In this document: one piece after another, positions 44,467-55,900 of the stretch | How positions within the stretch are numbered: the first letter of the stretch is position 1 | How the letters are laid out: every line of letters begins with the position of its first letter | Origin: Blasia pusilla | Lineage: Eukaryota; Marchantiophyta; Marchantiopsida; Blasiales | Direction of reading: 5' to 3' | Assembly (NCBI GenBank): GCA_050084515.1 | Contig: CM114272.1 | Location: 36,828,001 to 36,892,000, forward strand | Length of the DNA: 64,000 nt | The notes under the pieces: model-generated | Seen by the model: the letters and a program-made list of their open reading frames with translations, nothing else | What the model was told of the DNA's origin: nothing | The model's database searches: none | Translations under genes and position numbers: made by a program

Positions 44467-45044
44467 TGTGCTCCCCCAACAATGAAATGTCCCTCGGTAG
44501 GGAACGCCGGTAACCCTGAATGGCGGACACAGACAACAAGTCAAGAAAATCGAGGCGTAACAGCGCCACATGGTGAAGTGAAGTGCGCCTCGCAACATCA
44601 AAATCTCCACATACATGTACTGCTGCACACACACTCCAGTGTGCGAAACAGCAGCTAACCCAGTGCTGATCCCTCCAAAGAGATCCAACATCGGAATACC
44701 CTTCTTTGGGATGCACCACACAATGGAGGTGGTGTACAAAGGGATCATAGTAGCACTTCTGCCTATCTAGGGTTCCTCTCATCATCACACTCTAGTGCAA
44801 ATATCTCGCTCCACGCGGTCGGCACATGCTCATTGGTTAAGCGTCAAAGCTCCTCAGTCGAGCCCCAAAGCAACACCTCTCCTCCACGAACTGATGCGGC
44901 TACCATGATATTCCTCTCCATGGAAATGTCAAGAACGCGAGTATCCTCTGTATGGACATGTCCCTCAATCAAATCACTAGGCCAAGTGATGGCACTACTA
45001 AATGCTGCTAAGATCGCCATCTCTCTTGGACGTTGCTCGATCAC
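44467..45044 (-). pseudogene. DNA methyltransferase N-terminal half of copy E
   Basis: The conserved linker (ILAAFSSAITWPSDLIEGHV, 45044-44844) leads to MLDLFGGISTGLAAV, motif I at 44656-44691, then QQYMYVE. After a frameshift, DFDVARRTSLHHVALLRLDF and SVSAIQGYRRSLPRDISL reach the border of copy D at 44467. The continuation, starting at QDLEQVG, is at 34098. Motif I binds S-adenosylmethionine. Copy E has both motif I and, in its other half, an intact motif IV. Confidence 0.8.
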
Positions 45045-45209
45045 TGCACCTGTGAATCGAACGGGTAATGAGCTAAGGCGCCCATCACCTGATTGCCATC
45101 CTGGTCTCTAGGACACTGACTCCTCCTAATAATCCAGGGAAAACCCCATCGGGTATAACACTATTCCACCAACCAAGACGTCGTAGGACTCTGCATCAGT
45201 CACTATCGC

Positions 45210-45720
45210 CTTGGCTCGCATCACGGACTCATCTGTAGGATGTCCCGGGAAAATCCTCACCACGACCTCCTATCAGGTGATATACTATGTGGTACTTGCT
45301 CCACCCAAGGATGTTTGTATCGAGAATGGACAACGCTCCACATCGGCTCTAGTCAAGCCCAATCCTCTAAATGACGCTTTCCCCAACATCAGGGGTTGCG
45401 CTCTTGAATCCAACAAGACGCGATGCGGACTAAAAGCTCTACCTTTGGGACTCACCAACTGGAAGACCTATCCCTGATTATCCACCAACACAACACCAGG
45501 AGAAACCATGGCACGCTCTATTGCGGGTCTAGCTTGCATCTCCGCCATCCTAGCAGTCGCAACCTGCCATGAATCATAAGTGGACGGCCCGAGCATCCGC
45601 TCCAAGGGCAGGTCCATCACCTCCTCTGCAATCACCTCTGAATGTATGCACAAACTCCAACTCCACGCTCACATAGCATAGCGGCCAGCCGAAAAACCTC
45701 GGCGGGCGTACCTCCCAACA
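45210..45720 (-). pseudogene. Copy E protease region
   Basis: The frame 45653-45468 holds VIAEEVMDLPLERMLGP and RPAIERAMVSPGVVLVDN. The active-site stretch near 45415 reads LLDSRAQP in another frame, with Arg replacing Gly of DSG. Stops and shifts make it inactive. Confidence 0.65.
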
Positions 45721-46099
45721 TCATAACATCGTAAGCAGAAAATAAAGGAGTGGGGTACACAACGGTGGCCGCCCCCAACAACGTGCTTGACACATGCCCC
45801 TCCTAAGCATCAGCAATAGGAGTCTTTGCACTCGCTTCTCCCATCACCCTCCGTGCTTGCACACCAACAACATCACCTACTCCCCAGGAACTCTGATCAG
45901 GACCCATCGATGTGGTCCTCATCGCCTCAGACAAAGTGAAAGAGTGAGGAAGCCTAGTCTTTTTCCTGACTTCCCCTCATTGTGGATCCCACTCTATGGC
46001 AGCCTCCATTTGGGCAACTCCGCACGTCCAACCAGGATCCTCCATGTCTATGGCTGCTCCATATGATGTCGATGCCACGGATCCAGCATCGAGTAACCT

Positions 46100-47620
46100 C
46101 AATGCCATAGCGGCAATCTGCTCATGTAGATGTTGTATCTGAGCAGCCATCTCAACCTCATGTCCGGCGTCTCCCTTGACGCATCTAGGTGGTGGGACTC
46201 TACCTCCTCCACAGGCAGCTCCATCACCGTGTCGGGAAACTCCAGCTCCTCGTCCCCCACCAAGACCACGTGGTGCATGACCTCTAATCCCATCCGGACC
46301 GGCTACTCACTCTGGTGCCCTCTATGGCCCTCGGTCCGGACATAACTCTGGATGTAAACTGAAACATCTGGCGCATGTATGACCATACCTCTCACAATAG
46401 TCACACTGATAACCTTCTGGTGGAGCATCATCTCCTCCTCCATGCTGAGGCACACGACCATGACCCTGATGAGTGCAATCGCGCTGATGATGGGCTCCAC
46501 CATATGACCAACAAGTAAAAGTAGGCGGCTGCTGCTGCTGAGCCGCATATGAAGGCGCATGTCTCTATGGCACTGCCTCTTGGTATCCTCCTTGAGCTCG
46601 TGGTGCCACAGTCGACCTATCTCGGAGTCTACGTTGCTGCACAGGTGGTGCAGACAATCTTGACTGCTCTCGCCCAGAACCCATGGTGGCTACGCTCTCC
46701 TCCGCCATGTTGCGCTCAATGTTCTCGACGATCCTAAAAACATCTGTCAAAGTTGGGAAGGTGTTCATAAGAAGCACCCCCTCCCGCACCCGTGTCTGCA
46801 GGGTTTGGTCCAACATCGCGTACCATGACTAGATAGCATGAGCCTCCGTCACCCCCTAAGTGACGTTGATCAACCGGTGCAAGCGAGTGTGAGCCTCACG
46901 CAAACTCTCACCCGGAAGCCTCTAGAAGTCGTGGATGCTCCGCAACTCCTCCGTCCGTACCCCCTAGTAGCTCGCCCTCAACTGAGCAAAGAACTCAACC
47001 ACGGGATTGAACCTGGGACGAACCCGACTAGATGGTGCAACTGCTCCAGTGCGAGTGACCCCTCCTAAAACATCACTAGTGGAAGAGGAAGTAGCCTCTC
47101 TTGACTCCTCCTCCTCATCTGGGAACGGCTCTGTCCATGACACATAGTGTGGGTCATAGTAGAGTCACCATGTCTCAATCCCTTGGGCATATCTGTGGGA
47201 GAACTCATGATAATCGTCCATGGGCGCCCCCTCTAAATTCTGGAACATACCACTCCATGATGTAAACGGCTTGAACTCTCTAGAGTTCCTAGCCCGTAGT
47301 GAGTCACACCAACTCCTAAACTTTGCAATGAAGTCGTGAAGCTCTATAGTGCCTACAACACCCAAAAATCTACGCAGTCCTCTACCTTGGTCGTCCATCT
47401 CGTACGCCCCCAACTGGTAGGACCACTCAATGTGTACGATGGATCACTAACTCACTCCTCTACACGCTCACTCTCCTCTGAAGACGACACAAAAGGAGAT
47501 CGAGGTGGTCTCTCACGTGGAGACCCTCGAAACCTTGCACCACTCCGCGTAAACCCTCCAGAGCTACTCTCAGGTCCACTACCTCGCCTCTCAAAATCCC
47601 GAAAGGACGCCGTGATGGCC
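46100..47620 (-). pseudogene. Copy E gag
   Basis: N-terminal frame 47413-47165 (YEMDDQGRGLRRFLGVVG, DFIAKFRSWCDSLRAR, GAPMDDYHEFSHRYA) and middle frame 46816-46565 (QTRVREGVLLMNT, ENIERNMAEESVATMG), then zinc-knuckle remnants around 46500-46370. It is collinear with copy D gag but more broken. The start codon position reads ACG near 47613. Confidence 0.75.
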
Positions 47621-47639
47621 CTCGTGCCCCTCTCATACG

Positions 47640-48633
47640 ATCACTCTCAATCTCATGAATAATCCCTCAATCACTCAAACTAAACATCCGACACTCAATC
47701 TACACTCTCTCACTAAGACGTGTGTTGTGTGGCAACAAGCAGCGTGGTGCAGAAAATCAACTGATTTATCATCTCATCGACAAATCATCCTCAACTCTGG
47801 ACATCCCACACATATCTATGTCCCCTAAATCCATACATCATCGATGCTCCTAGCAAAAACACAAAACCCAATATCCCAAATAATTTCCCAATATCCGAAA
47901 ATCCCTCAAACGTGCAGGGTAAGAGACCAGAATGGCTAACCTGACAATAATGTCGATATCGCTCCTCGGCAACTGCAAATCTCAACCCCAACTCGGTCAT
48001 GAAGACAACTCCTCCAATTAGCAAGTCGTATTCCTCTTGTACCGACGCTGCTCAAACCTCCTCGATGTGCGATGCAGGTACAGCGGTGTAGTGCGGCACT
48101 GGCGGCACGGAACGGCTACAAACGGCATGATACTCAGCGGCATACCCTCCTCAATCAGCAATTCACATGCTTTGCACCTTAGTGAAGGAGCGGCTCCACG
48201 ATCGAGACGGTGCGGTACGACCACATGCGGCACGGCGCGACAATCGGCGGCGCGTTATGGCTACGGGCGTCACGGCATAGTACTCAATCATCGTCGAGCG
48301 GCTACCAATCCCAACATAGCAACATGAAATGAAAACTCAAACACCATAACCCGAGGTCATCTGCCATCACTCGTTGATGAAAAAACTACGATGACGGTGG
48401 CGGCCAAACCAAAGTACGTGGTGGCGGCGCAAGTCAGAGAATCAACGATGGTCGTAGAAGACCCTCTACTCCGTAATGGCGGCAATGGCAACCAAAGGGT
48501 GGACAACGGCCGAATGCGATTCTGAGCAGCGCTAAGCGACGGCAACGGGCGACGGTAGAGGGTTGACTGTGACGGTTGACCATTGACGATGATTGTTTAT
48601 CGTTGACAGAGGACCGTTAATAGTGACGGTTAT
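47640..48633 (-). other. Copy E 5' leader
   Basis: Matches the leaders of B and D. It ends in a decayed TTGAC-rich minisatellite (48540-48630) and then switches directly into plus-orientation LTR sequence, as copy B does at 33537. Confidence 0.65.
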
Positions 48634-49233
48634 GATAGATCCGTAAGATCTAGTAGAGCACCTTCGTGAGTAGTGGAGGACAAGCTGAGTAGGTCAAGGA
48701 TGACCTGCTGAGGCTTCATTTCGGCTCATTTAGAGCCATATTGAGGAACTTATTATTTTAGGTAAGTACCATTTTGAGTATATGATCGACTTTATATTTT
48801 TGGTAAGTGACCCTTGACCCCATACTTCAGGTCAAGAGCCAAGCAGATGACTCGGGAGCATATGTTACCATGGAGAGAGCTTGGGAGGGGGGAGGGGTAT
48901 ACCTCAAGGAGAGAGAGCTTGAGAGCTCATTCTCTCTTTGTTGTACCTCTTGGCATGAGATGGCGGAGCTGTGGTCTTGCTTGCCTTATGTGTGTAATCC
49001 AAGCTCCTCATTAGGAGAGTGGGTTTGGTTTGACATTGAGAGACACATGTGAGAGTGCAAACATGTGAGAACTATGGTGTTGTGAGAGAGATTTGATCTT
49101 ATTTTATTGGAGATATTTTGGTACTTCTTGTCTCGTTGTTTGGATGCCATGAGTTAGCATCGGATTCTACGTGTTTGTGTGTGTGTTCGGTGACAGAGAT
49201 GTATGTTGTGTAGTGATGTGTATGCATACGACA
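48634..49233 (+). repeat. D-family LTR in plus orientation
   Basis: Reading plus: GATAGATCCGTAAGATCTAG through GGTCAAGAGCCAAGCAG, TTGGTTTGACATTGAG, TATTGGAGATATTTTGG, to GCATACGACA. It is the inverse of 34099-34740 and has both the 515-bp and 128-bp blocks joined, lacking only the first 20 or so bases (TGTCACGTCTTTTAG). No body in the same orientation follows, so it behaves as a solo LTR fused to the leader of copy E. Confidence 0.8.
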
Positions 49234-49582
49234 GCTTAGCCAATCATATTTTGACACATGTAGATTATCTCTTATCTCTTCCAAAAAATCCTCCTTTAAT
49301 TTACTCACTTTATATCTTCCAAACTACCCCAACTACCCTAGCCACCAACCAAGACTACTTTTGTTTTTCTTTCATTAAAGCACCAACCCCACTACTTTAC
49401 TTTTATAATCTCATCTTTGTTTTATTACCTCTTTTCCTAAATTTTGGCCCGCACAAATGAGCCATCCTAAAGAGGTTTAAACATGGGAATTTCATTTTCC
49501 TAGGCTAATTTACTTAATATTAATAAGACTCTCTCTAACACTTAATGATAGAGGAGTTTATATAGTAGGTGATTTTATTATA

Positions 49583-50023
49583 CGACAACGTCTTTTAGGA
49601 TATATCAAAATTTTTATGATAGAGCGCCTTAGAGGATATCATAGGACAACCTTAAGAGATAGAGGATGACCTACTAACACCTCGAGTAACCCGAGAGAGC
49701 ACGTTTCCCCTTCGTTTCGACTCATTTGGTGCTATATAAAAAAACTTGCTATTTTAGGCAAGTTATGGTTATGAGTAGATTTAACTTTACACTTTGGAAA
49801 ATAGCTCTAGACCCCATACTACAAGTCAATAGCCAAGGAGGTGACCTATGAGCAGAGGTTATAATAGAGAGAGCTTGGGAGAGTGATGCGGATATACGCA
49901 AGGAGAGAGATATTTTGGTACTCAATCGTATCGATGTTTAGATATCATGAATTGGTATAGTATCTTGTGTGTGTATTCGATGATAATGATGTATGTTGTG
50001 TTTCAATGTGTATGTGCATGACA
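49583..50023 (+). repeat. Old solo LTR of the same family, plus orientation
   Basis: ACGTCTTTTAGGATATATCA at the start, GACCCCATACTACAAGTC and GAGAGAGATATTTTGGTAC inside, TGTATGTGCATGACA at the end. It is strongly diverged and internally shortened. No target duplication could be recognised. Confidence 0.65.
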
Positions 50024-50650
50024 CGTGCATATCCGCCTTCATACATGCCTTTTCCATTCTACCTCTGACACCCGTTGCCTACTGTAACTATCCGCCTAAA
50101 TGCACGATTGTCCTACACTTTGCGGCACTCATAGCCATCTTTACTTAATAGCCCCGTGGCAGTAGTGTGATCTAAAGTACTTTCTCTTGTCTCTCTCTTA
50201 CCAAATATCTTGATATGTATCACTCACTCATTGACACTACACTCCGCGCTACACCGAAGCGCCACTCCCTAATACTCTACTAGTGCCCTACGTCATTTGT
50301 ACTAGGAAAACGTGAGAAAAAAGGTAGTGCTTCCACGCATGACCTTGTGAACAAAAAACTCACAAATCAAATGAATATGTGCATCTTCGGGGGTTCCCCA
50401 TAGAGGCAACTGGCCTGCCTACCTGCATACAATGACTTCCCCCTACCCCCTTGCATCTTTCTCATGTAAAATCATAGTAAGAATGACTCACATGGCCAAC
50501 TTAACTCCACTCTGTAATCTACATCAGTATATTGAGCCACGTGCATCCTCAGCTATGAGGAAATCCAGACTCTAACACCCTCGTTCCTATTATATATGAG
50601 GTGAGAGGTGCTCCAAAGGCCCAACATGAGAAAGATGGGAAGAGCCTCTC
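50024..50650. other. Intergenic, no recognised gene
   Basis: Low-complexity CT-rich and AT-mixed sequence between the solo LTR and the LINE-like scrap; no feature supported. Confidence 0.4.
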
Positions 50651-51060
50651 TTACAACCTTGGGAAGAGCCAAAAGTTCTTCCCACCACCAAATATTGTGA
50701 GATTTGCTCCAAATAGTACATGCCTTAGGTCATGAAACACCACTCCCATAATATCTTGGAAGGTGAGACACACATGCACCCTGCAACTAGCCTTAACTAA
50801 GAAAGGGGCGTTGCTACTCGTGGGAATAAGGGCAAGGCAAGTAAGTGTGAGATCTTTGAGCCAAGCTCCAAGTCTAGGGCATGAAGCAAAGAATATGTGA
50901 GTAGGCAAGATGGGCAAGATGATGCGACACTAGTCATAAAAGGCGATTGGTGGCAAAAAAACCATGAGACACCAAACGTTGGGATTCAGGATGGGTGCTA
51001 GCCATGAGGCACATGAAACACGGGCCCTAGATCCAAGATGCGTTTGGAGAGTTGAGAGTT
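50651..51060 (-). pseudogene. Possible LINE reverse-transcriptase zinc-binding end
   Basis: A minus-strand frame (50917-50651) contains THIFFASCPRLGAWLKDL, preceded in a neighbouring frame by SCPSC. C-x2-C ... H-x-FF-x-C-P-R is the pattern of the zinc-binding region that follows RT in plant LINEs. Only this scrap is visible, broken by frameshifts, with no upstream RT core recognised. The similarity is short. Confidence 0.35.
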
Positions 51061-51485
51061 GAGAGTTGCAAAATCTGCAAGAAGCCTCCGCCAAGCCATA
51101 TTGAGGGCTAGTGAGTTAAATGTAGGTCTGAGGGTTACTAATCATGTTTAGGTTAAGGGTCAAAATCAAGGCCCCAAGGGAAACAATGGGGAAGGTGCAG
51201 TTCCCATGGAGAACCCCAGAAGTACTTATAGGGAGGTGAGGGGGGGAGGGGGGATAACTCTACCTCCCTACCCTCTCAAGTCCATAAACAAAGAACTAAT
51301 CTTGAAGCGTGTTGGTCGTGTTTCAGGTAGGAGGTAAGGCGCCATTTGATACACATCTTAAGGGATTAATATACGTGCTTCGATAGAGGCGAGCTACTTG
51401 GGAATGTTTGTAGAGGCTTGCGGAAGAGGCTTCTTAGGGAAACGGTGTGTTCTTGGGGAGACTTGACTCGATTAGCACTTGACGG

Positions 51486-51933
51486 AAAGGTTACATACAA
51501 AAAAAAGTTTGTGTCTGCAGATATGTCCATTTAGGCCTAGGTACTGGTGGCCCGCACCTGAGCCCACCCTCTCGCAACATAAAACCAAGCCAGTCTAACC
51601 ATTCTAGGAACTCGTCCCTGATTCTTGCTACCCGTTTTGTAGCCCGCACTGGCCCACCCTAAGTCCACACTGGTCCGCGGTAGGCTTGCATATAGCCCGT
51701 GGCTAGGCGCATATAAGGCTTGAGGGATGGGCACTGTAGGCTTCATGCAAGCTATGCGAGGGCTCATAGACCGCACACCCATTCGATCCTTGCCCACCTC
51801 CCTTAATCAAAGCCCGCACCGGTTCCTACGTCATGAGCCAGCACAGGCCAACGGTGAACAAACAAACGTGGGGCGAGGGACCCTTTGGGCATGGCCATGG
51901 ATAGACATGTCTATTTCTGTGCAAATTTTCTTG
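51486..51933. mobile_element. Small TIR element family, inverted copy
   Basis: The left end AAGGTTACATACAAAAAAAA with TTGTGTCTGCAGATATGTCC is the complement of the family's right end (compare 30085-30130). The right end is CTATTTCTGTGCAAATTTTC then TTG. The body is GC-rich with GCCCGCAC and CCGTGGCTAGGC words, as in the copies at 2.6, 15.4 and 29.7 kb. The target duplication is unclear. Confidence 0.55.
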
Positions 51934-54900
51934 GTGGCTTCTCGACTACCTTTGAAACGTGCAATCATTTAGGTCTCAAAGACTCAACCTAAGACTTCAT
52001 GCTTTCAAGGCTCAAGTTTGAGAAGCTTCGCGATGAAGCAAGGAGAAGTAGCGGTTGGACTCTATGACAAGGTATGATTCACTACCTCAAATATGTGAGG
52101 ATGAGTAATAAGTGCTTCATCCTACATAATAAGTGAAGCATGCTGGATTAAGTATGCTTCAACACTATTGATTGGTAATCTATGTACATACAATGGAATA
52201 ATTAGAACTTGTAATTAGAGGTAGAAAGTTCTCATATGAAAAATCTAGTTTCTTTTGCAAACACCTACTTGCAAGTAGAGATCTCACAAAGATTTTAAGA
52301 AATTTTGAAGTGCAAAGGTGTCATATTCCCTTTATCTAATAAAAGAGCAAATATCTTGACCGATGAAAAAGCCAAAGATTTACCTTTTACACTTCGCAAA
52401 TTGGCTAAGAGAAGATTAGGGTAAAAGAACCATTTGAATTGAAGAAGAGAAAGAAGTCATCAAAAACTTACTTTGCATCAAGATACAATAATGGCTCATC
52501 AATAGTATATATGCATATACCCATGTATATGTGCATTGAACTATTTCCTTCTTTTAACACCTTGAATGATACCTTGAATACATATTATAGAGATATTTAG
52601 GAACAAAAATAGTTTTTGTGATCTCTAAAATAATATGGAAGTAAAATAGTGTACACAATAGAGGATTATAGGCACAATCCATTGATTTTCCAAAGAGTAT
52701 TCATGCTTCATTACCTTCTTCCCATCATCCAATCTACAAAATAAGAAGTAAGAAAAAAAGTAAGTAAATAGAATATGCAATAAAAAAGTGAAAGAATACA
52801 AAGGAACAAAAAAGTTGAGATATTTTGTATCTTTGATATACTGGATATCCTCCTTCAACTTGTAAAAGACTTTAGATAACCTTTAGTGCATCTTTTTCGA
52901 CTTATTTTTGTATGGTTGATTTGGTTTCAATGGTCCACACGGACATTGTAGTACGCAATTAGCTATGGTAGAATAGAACCTTGGATGAGAGTGATAATAT
53001 GGGATCTTAGTTGATAGTATAACATCATAACTATGAATGATATGTGGTTTATTTTGTTGACCCAAAATGATCAAAACATAGACATGTAATAGACCTCTCT
53101 TTTGGAATTCCATAGCATGAATGCATGCTACAACTGACCCAAGATTTTCTTCTTGATGACAAGCTACAATAACTCATTCTTCTTTTTTTGAAAAACTTAC
53201 ACTACCAAATTTTGTTGATATGAAGTTGTTTGACCAACTTACAATGTTGATGTCATCTCCTCCCACTTAGGATTGTATATCATGATCAAAAAGTTATCCA
53301 ATTTTCTCATGTGCCTCACAATAGTCATTGCGTCTTGATACAGTGGTGAACATAATAGCTATCTTTAGTTATGCATGATGACCTTGATAATATTTCCAAG
53401 GATAACACCACTATATCAATATATATCATCCTTTATACTTTGATATAATTTGGCCCTTAACTCCTTTTGATTTAAGGGAATCCAACATGTGCACTAAATC
53501 TCAAAAAATTTAAATAGATACCAATCATATATTCTAGATTAAGTCAATCAAATTGAAGCACTCAATTACCATATTTTGCTCCAATCCATGTTTAAAATTG
53601 AAAACATGCAAACTACACGGCTATAGCATATTTTTTTCTTATCTGGTCAATAATCTCAACATAAACTACGTCCTTATCCATGGACTCATCATAGATTTGC
53701 CTATTATATTCCCATCATCTTGAAATATGCCAAGACGTATTTCAAGATGGCAACCTAATTCACCATAGATAAATGACCCAAAAAAAGAAGAAATGGAATG
53801 GAATATATACCTCATGTAGGTGTGATATATAAGTTATAGCTTCTCCTTGTAGTTATATAATCATCTCACGATGGTCAATATGTTTATTCCTATCACTTGG
53901 AAAAATACGTCCAATCTCAAAAATATCTGGCTAGTAATAATATTTTGCACCAAGATCCTTCTTACTTGCCTTTAGCATAATGTGCATATTGACAATTTAA
54001 CACCATTTACCTCAACTAAAGTACAATAGAAAATATTGACATAGGGATTGCATTGAGGTAACATCTCTTTAGTCCTCTCAAAATCTTTGGTTGAAGATAA
54101 CGAGACATTATCCTTTCTTGAATTTCTCCAATTTATTATCAATATCATGAATGTAGATGTGAGCAAATGGGATATGATGTCCTACATCATGATGTAATAG
54201 TCCGCTAGGATAATAGATCCTATCTTAAATCCTAAAGTGTCTAATACCACCAACCTACTAATTTACTTGTGCTCCAATAGACGCTAGTTGAAATGCATAA
54301 TTATATGCTTGAGCTTAAATAAGAAAGTGCACACTTTAAGCTCCCATACCCGAAATTAAGGACTTTAAGAAATTCAATGTAGGAGCTTTCAAGAGGAGCA
54401 ATTGTATTTTCCCATGTTTACAACGCATCCCAAAAGGTTGGTTGAGAAAACTTCTACTCTTCATCTCCTCACGATTCCAATGTAGAGCATGGCACGATAC
54501 ACATACTTTCGTCATATAACCAAGAGTATGATGACCACTTGTGCAATTCAGACTCCTTTGTAGTTATAGATTTTGTATATCACTTTCTTGGAAGTTTGAC
54601 GTGGGTACAAGATTGAGTAACTTTTTTACTTTAATACCTCTATTAAGAATAAACACATGATTGACATGCGATACATATGGCAACTTGTAGCATTTGAAAG
54701 CAACATCTTTATATGAGAATGACTTGTAAATGAAATAAAGAAAGAAAGAAAGAAAAGTTCACTTAGATTCCCGGTCTAACATGGCGTTGCTTATTCCACT
54801 CTCCCACTATATAAAACTTACGAATTTGGTCGACTTTAAATATCGTCATACCAATACCTAAAATCCTCATACTCTCCTAATATGCTCAAAAAACCAGCAA

Positions 54901-55900
54901 AGATTACAAACCTCATAGAAATGGCCAGCAAGTTCTGATGCAAAAACGAAGTTAGTATATATTATTATTGGAGAGTGGCCCATTCATTTTTCAAACTCAT
55001 CTTCTCTTGACATTGGGCACTCTCAATTTACGAAATTGCTCGCTTTCTAAACCAATAGGATCTCTCCAAATTAATTTTAAATAATTATATTTTTTTTAAA
55101 TTATGGCCCCAAATAGAGGTATTTTTTTTATAACATTTTGTGGCTGTGCCACAACACCCCTTTCAACGGAAGTCATTTTCATACAGCCAGCACTAACATT
55201 AATTCTAAAAACTATATTTTTAATATTTTTAGCATTAAGGCTTTAATGAAAGGTATAGCCTTAATGGGTAAGGAAGATTCGTTAGTTAATGAAGGTGAAG
55301 GGGTAGGGAGAGGGGCGCACAATAGTTATTATATTAGAAGATAATTCCAACCCCTACAACATGCGCGGCCGGAGTGCAGAGAGGTTGCACAATACAAGTT
55401 ATTCTGCAATATTCTCAACCCTCCGATTTGAATTTATGGACGGTTAGATGAATTATGATAATTTCTGTCTTTTCCCACTCGATTATTCGGTGTTAACAAT
55501 TATTCCCATGGTGTTAGTATTAATGCTCTTCCCATGGCAAATTTTTTTCCTTCTCCACCATACTTAGCTTATGGCCTGTCGGATTATTTTCTTCATCGTG
55601 TTGCCCCGAAATCTCTCGAACCTCTGTTTGCCCCATGTCTTCCCACTCTATTCACTTAACCGTCTTCCCGACCACCATGCCGGTCAAAATCTTGTTACAA
55701 ACAAAAGCCAACAATGAATCAACGAGTATGTGTCGGTGAATTACGTGAATACATTAGTAAGAGGGGGTATTAGAGGTATTTCGAACTTGTAGGAAGTGCT
55801 ACGTGTCAGAATATGAAAGGATAAAAGAGATACGCGGCAGCTTAGAAAGTGAGACGCATTTATCTAATAATAGTTTGCATAGTTAAGTCGGATTCTGTGG
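51934..55900. other. AT-rich intergenic sequence, no recognised gene
   Basis: Only short frames (for example 52625-52858, 53972-54166, 55138-55344) with no domain. A small (GAAA)n tract lies near 54738-54755. No transposon termini were identified. Confidence 0.4.

Larger units (their letters stand above)
44467..48633 (-). mobile_element. Ty3/gypsy retrotransposon copy E (5' part, interrupted by copy D)
   Basis: Minus-strand order from high to low: leader (48633-47640), gag (47610-46100), protease (about 45720-45210), linker and methyltransferase N-terminal half (45044-44467). The methyltransferase continues at 34098-33709 on the far side of copy D. RT, integrase and PHD of this copy are absent. 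On its 5' side, at 48634, the leader meets an LTR in the opposite orientation. It is older than D: more stops, and CG to TG/CA changes such as ACGCAGTCC near 47371 where D has ACGCGGTCC near 42060. Confidence 0.8.
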
